The notes below the pieces were generated by a model. It was given only the letters and a program-made list of their open reading frames with translations. It was not told where the DNA came from and did not search any database. From contig JAOZSQ010000048.1 in assembly GCA_029939595.1 (NCBI GenBank), positions 1 through 17,310 on the forward strand: a DNA stretch of 17,310 bases. Direction: 5' to 3'. A program made the translations under genes and the position numbers. This stretch comes from EX4572-165 sp002254885 (GTDB lineage Archaea; Thermoplasmatota; E2; DHVEG-1). Shown one piece after another: positions 14,265-17,310 of the stretch. Position 1 is the stretch's first letter; every line of letters begins with the position of its first letter.

Positions 14265-16175
14265 ATGATGCGGAAAGGATATCAAAGACATATTATAATT
14301 GCAATTACTATTTCGACCTTATTTTCTAATACTTTAGTATTAATGGATAATTCGAACGCACCATCTTCTCCAATTATCGCACAAGAAGTTCAAAATAGTA
14401 ATTTTCATCATTTAAATAATGAGTTAATTACCGATATTTTTAATGATCCATTAAGTGATCCATCTGAAGGATATACTCTATACGCCCCAGAATATACAAA
14501 ACAAACATATTTGATAAATAATCAAAAACAAATTGTCCATACTTGGAACAGTAAAAGAATTCAAGCACTAGGTGTCTATTTACTTGAGGATGGAAACCTC
14601 ATACGAACAAGTTTTCCAACAATCAACAATTCAATCTTTACCGGTGGAGGAGCTTCCGGACGAGTTGAAATACTTGATGTACAAAGCAATGTTATTTGGG
14701 AGTTTGAATATTCAACTAATACCCATTGTATGCATCATGATATCGAGATTCTTCCAAATGGAAACATTTTGATTTCTGCATGGAAACTACATAACAGAAC
14801 AGAGTCTAATATTGCAGGTAGAAATCCAAATACCATAAACAATCAACTCTGGTCAGATTATCTTATTGAAATTGAACCTACTGGATCTAGTGGAGGAAAT
14901 ATCGTTTGGGAGTGGCATGCATGGGATCACCTCATTCAAGATTACGATCCAACAAAGGAAAACTATGGAATAATCCATGAACATCCAGAACTAATTGATA
15001 TAAACTTTGGCGGAAGAGGAAAAGACTGGAACCATATTAATTCTATAGATTATAATGAAGAATTTGACCAAATATTACTCAGCTCATATGGGCAATCCGA
15101 AATATGGATTATTGATCATAATACAACAATAGAAGAAGCAGCGGGGCATAATGGTGGAAGATATGGAATGGGTGGTGACCTTCTCTACCGATGGGGAAAC
15201 CCTCAAGCATACCAACTAGGCAATCAAAGTAATCAGAAATTATTTATCCAACATGATGCCACTTGGATTGAAGAGGGATACCCAGGAAACGGTAATATAT
15301 TAATATTCAACAATGGTATAGGAAGATCTGATGGCGATTATTCATCAGTTATCGAAATTGTTCCCCCAGTAAATACAAATGGAATTTATCATAAAAATGA
15401 AAATATGACCTTTGGTCCAGAAGATATAACCTGGGAATTTTCTGGAAAAAACACATCATTTGTTTTTTTTTCGAGTATAATCTCAGGGGCACAAAGATTA
15501 CCAAATGGAAATACATTAATATGTGAAGGTGTAAATGGATATTTTTTTGAGGTAACACCAGAAAATGAGATTATTTGGGATTATCAATATACGAATCCAT
15601 TGAGATTAAATAATGTATTTAAAATTCATCGTTACTCAAAGAATTATCCAGGCATAAAAAATTTTTTCTTACCATCAACGCCTTATATGATTTATGGAAA
15701 AAATAAACTTGGTGTAGGTTTTCAAAGTACATACAGTACCTCATCTTATGAACCAAATGGAAACGATTTGTATTATAAATGGGACTGGGGCGATGGAACA
15801 GACAATGGATGGCTCGGACCATATAAATCAGATATGGATATTCATATTTCACATCGATGGGATAATCCAGGGACTTATCAAATCAAAGTTAAATCTAAAA
15901 ATATAAACAATTTTGAGAGTGATTGGTCTGAAAGCTTCTTTGTACAGGTTCAATTTGTTAAAGCAACCATAATCGGAAATGTTAATGCATTATCAACTAA
16001 TGAAGATGAAAGTTTATTTCTATCAGAAAAATTATTTTTATATTCAGTTTCAATTAATTCACTAGAAATTCATCATCAAGCTATTTCAATCTTAGTTGAT
16101 AATTCATTTAGAGGCATATTAACACACAATATAGTTGCAGGCATATTTACAATAAAAAATATAACTGAATTATAA
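14265..16175 (+). CDS. Secreted arylsulfotransferase-like (ASST family) beta-propeller protein fused to a PKD domain
   Basis: A 636-residue exported protein, the only plus-strand gene. Residues 4-28 are a signal segment. About 65-465 matches the arylsulfotransferase propeller: SEGYTLYAP, HHDIEILPNGNIL (157-169), DWNHINSIDY (254-263), IQHDATWIEEG (328-338) with PGNGNILIFNNG (340-351), GAQRLPNGNTLICEG (408-422), and IHRYSKNYPGI near 454-464. Conserved histidines (157/158, 257, 330) are candidates for the active site; in bacterial ASST a histidine takes the sulfuryl group from a phenolic sulfate ester and passes it to another phenol. I cannot say which residue is catalytic here. About 480-562 is a PKD-like domain (YYKWDWGDGTDNGW, SHRWDNPGTY). 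The last 70 residues form an unassigned module. No Dsb-type partner or sulfatase is in view. It is either an enzyme acting on sulfated aromatic compounds or a propeller with a changed role. The alternative start ATG at 14268 differs by one residue. Confidence 0.75.
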   Translation: MMRKGYQRHIIIAITISTLFSNTLVLMDNSNAPSSPIIAQEVQNSNFHHLNNELITDIFNDPLSDPSEGYTLYAPEYTKQTYLINNQKQIVHTWNSKRIQALGVYLLEDGNLIRTSFPTINNSIFTGGGASGRVEILDVQSNVIWEFEYSTNTHCMHHDIEILPNGNILISAWKLHNRTESNIAGRNPNTINNQLWSDYLIEIEPTGSSGGNIVWEWHAWDHLIQDYDPTKENYGIIHEHPELIDINFGGRGKDWNHINSIDYNEEFDQILLSSYGQSEIWIIDHNTTIEEAAGHNGGRYGMGGDLLYRWGNPQAYQLGNQSNQKLFIQHDATWIEEGYPGNGNILIFNNGIGRSDGDYSSVIEIVPPVNTNGIYHKNENMTFGPEDITWEFSGKNTSFVFFSSIISGAQRLPNGNTLICEGVNGYFFEVTPENEIIWDYQYTNPLRLNNVFKIHRYSKNYPGIKNFFLPSTPYMIYGKNKLGVGFQSTYSTSSYEPNGNDLYYKWDWGDGTDNGWLGPYKSDMDIHISHRWDNPGTYQIKVKSKNINNFESDWSESFFVQVQFVKATIIGNVNALSTNEDESLFLSEKLFLYSVSINSLEIHHQAISILVDNSFRGILTHNIVAGIFTIKNITEL

Positions 16176-16183
16176 GGTTAAAC

Positions 16184-16290
16184 TTTTTAAAAACTATTAT
16201 TATTTTTAATATTAAAATTAATTACCTTTTTATTAGATATTACTTTTTATCACAAAAAAAAATATTGATGATAGGGAAATATTTCCTATC
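16184..16290. terminator. Bidirectional terminator between convergent genes
   Basis: Between the convergent genes lies an inverted repeat: GATAGGGAAAT at 16270-16280 against ATTTCCTATC at 16281-16290, complementary apart from one bulged G. On the minus strand it is followed by a T9 run (complement of 16254-16262), an intrinsic-terminator layout for the rightmost gene. On the plus strand three T5 runs (16184-16188, 16227-16231, 16244-16248) follow the arylsulfotransferase-like stop codon and could end that transcript. Confidence 0.6.
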
Positions 16291-16313
16291 AATTTCATGA
16301 TTGAATGAATTGT

Positions 16314-17189
16314 TTAGACCTGAAAATAGAGGTTATTCTCAATAAATTGCTGGAAAAAATATTGGAATATGAAACGGAATGATGACTTATAATGAGACAT
16401 TTGAATTTGTAGAACGCCCCAATCACTTTCAGCATCATAGATATCTTTTGCTTTTGCTTTTATCTCATAGGATCCTTTTTGATCCCAGGTATGTGATACT
16501 GATATTTCCTCATTATATCCATATGAACCAATCCATTCTTCTATTGAACCATCACCCCATTCAATGTAGTAATAAACATCATTTTGTTCAGGATCAACAG
16601 TTATAAATGTATAACTACATTCTTCACCAGCTGCACCACTTCCCTTTCCAGCTATTGCTGGACTTTGAGGTGCTTGATTTTCTATCACTTCAAGAGATAT
16701 ACTAACCGGATCTGACCAAGCATTCTTATTATCCTTTACTGTAAATGTAATATCATGATTTCCAGCTGAAAGAGTATCTGATGTAAAAGATGCCATATTT
16801 TTTATAATTCCATCAATATGGGATTCCCATTGATAATCAACGATTTCACCATCACTATCTTCCCCATATCCTTCAAATGATATGACTTCATTTTCATGTG
16901 CGGGATTTGGTTCAACTAAAAAAATAAATGCTTCGGGTTTATCATTTAATCCTGGATCATCATCATCGTCATCATCACAATCATCACATACATCATCGCC
17001 CATCTGAGTTCTATATTTTTCTTTCAATGTCGTTATCGAATTACCTTGAATAAAACCTTTCGAGCCATCAGAATCGTTAATAAAGTTGGATGATGCCATT
17101 ACACTTGTAAAACATAATGTAAAAACAACAATCATGAGAACAAATATATCAAAAATATTTTTTTGTCCTTTATCTTTTATTTCTTTCAT
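16314..17189 (-). CDS. Exported PKD-domain protein with a Cys/Asp-rich tract
   Basis: A 291-residue protein. A basic N-terminus (MKEIKDKGQKN) leads into a hydrophobic segment (about 13-32) that is a signal peptide or anchor. Residues 65-78 are strikingly acidic: GDDVCDDC followed by seven Asp. Two Ig/PKD-type domains follow: about 84-169 (SFEGYGEDSDGEIVDYQW) and about 172-264 (YYYIEWGDGSIEEW, SHTWDQKGSYEIKAKAKDIY). The second closely resembles the PKD domain of the convergent arylsulfotransferase-like protein. The last 28 residues after ESDWGVLQIQM are rich in Phe, Tyr and Gln and could be an amphipathic tail; no PGF motif is present. SD AGGGGA (17196-17201) supports the start. No enzymatic motif is visible; a binding or structural role at the cell surface is inferred. 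Confidence 0.8.
   Translation of the reverse strand: MKEIKDKGQKNIFDIFVLMIVVFTLCFTSVMASSNFINDSDGSKGFIQGNSITTLKEKYRTQMGDDVCDDCDDDDDDDPGLNDKPEAFIFLVEPNPAHENEVISFEGYGEDSDGEIVDYQWESHIDGIIKNMASFTSDTLSAGNHDITFTVKDNKNAWSDPVSISLEVIENQAPQSPAIAGKGSGAAGEECSYTFITVDPEQNDVYYYIEWGDGSIEEWIGSYGYNEEISVSHTWDQKGSYEIKAKAKDIYDAESDWGVLQIQMSHYKSSFRFIFQYFFQQFIENNLYFQV
16956..16997 (-). repeat. GAT/GAC triplet tract encoding a Cys/Asp-rich run
   Basis: On the minus strand the tract is made almost only of GAT and GAC codons, interrupted by two TGT/TGC Cys codons and one Val codon. It encodes DDVCDDC then seven Asp. Because the unit is a triplet, slippage would change length without breaking the frame. The CxxC flanked by Asp could bind metal or form a disulfide. 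Confidence 0.75.
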
Positions 17190-17195
17190 ATGTTT

Positions 17196-17236
17196 TCCCC
17201 TATAATTATTATAATGATTAAACGATTATAAATAAT
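17196..17236 (-). promoter_or_regulatory. Promoter and SD of the Cys/Asp-rich PKD protein
   Basis: AGGGGA at 17196-17201 lies about six bases before the ATG. ATTATTTATAAT at 17225-17236 is a TATA-like box with spacing that predicts initiation close to the SD, hence a very short leader. The remaining 74 bases to the window edge show nothing I can identify. Confidence 0.4.
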
Positions 17237-17310
17237 TTTTGCAACCAATAAATTGATGTCATATCCTGAATTAAGTTCCTTCGAGTATTTTTTATTTGTC
17301 ATAAATCAGT

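Overview
The window reads as archaeal. The evidence is TATA-like boxes with archaeal spacing in front of almost every gene, two proteins that end in a PGF-type tail (T/S-P-G-F, a hydrophobic segment, then a basic cluster) of the kind handled by archaeosortases, very many N-glycosylation sequons, and a repertoire of NosD-type beta-helices, PKD domains and a gingipain-type (C25) protease. DNA is clearly AT-rich (by eye about two thirds A+T). My best guess is an uncultured Thermoplasmatota-like archaeon (for example the MBG-D group, known for secreted gingipain and clostripain peptidases). That placement is inference, not shown by a marker gene.

Layout. A secreted protein of unknown function runs off the left edge (1-379, minus). 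After an AT-rich spacer come, all on the minus strand, a beta-helix/Ig protein with a PGF-type tail (961-2397), a giant 2346-residue multidomain adhesin-like protein (2629-9669), a C25 gingipain-like cysteine protease (9822-12119) and a PKD protein with a PGF-type tail (12315-13811). A divergent spacer of about 450 bases separates these from the only plus-strand gene, a secreted arylsulfotransferase-like propeller fused to a PKD domain (14265-16175). It converges on a minus-strand PKD protein with a Cys/Asp-rich tract (16314-17189). Most genes have their own promoter-like box and several are followed by oligo-T or hairpin terminators, so they look monocistronic rather than one operon.

How they fit together. 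Every protein has an export signal and no cytoplasmic enzyme is present, so this is a cell-surface/secretome island. The strongest link is a 155-residue C-terminal domain shared, without gaps and at about 73% identity by hand count, by the gingipain and the giant protein. A third, divergent copy lies inside the giant protein. It resembles, in logic though not in visible sequence, a conserved C-terminal sorting or attachment domain. The other two large surface proteins use PGF-type tails, so two different C-terminal modes coexist in one locus. The giant protein carries a VCBS/cadherin-like array of eleven repeats, ten of them 98 residues and one 96, rich in sequons and almost free of Lys and Arg. 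That would make it resistant to an Arg- or Lys-specific protease such as a gingipain. Whether the protease matures or spares its neighbour is a testable hypothesis, not a demonstrated fact.
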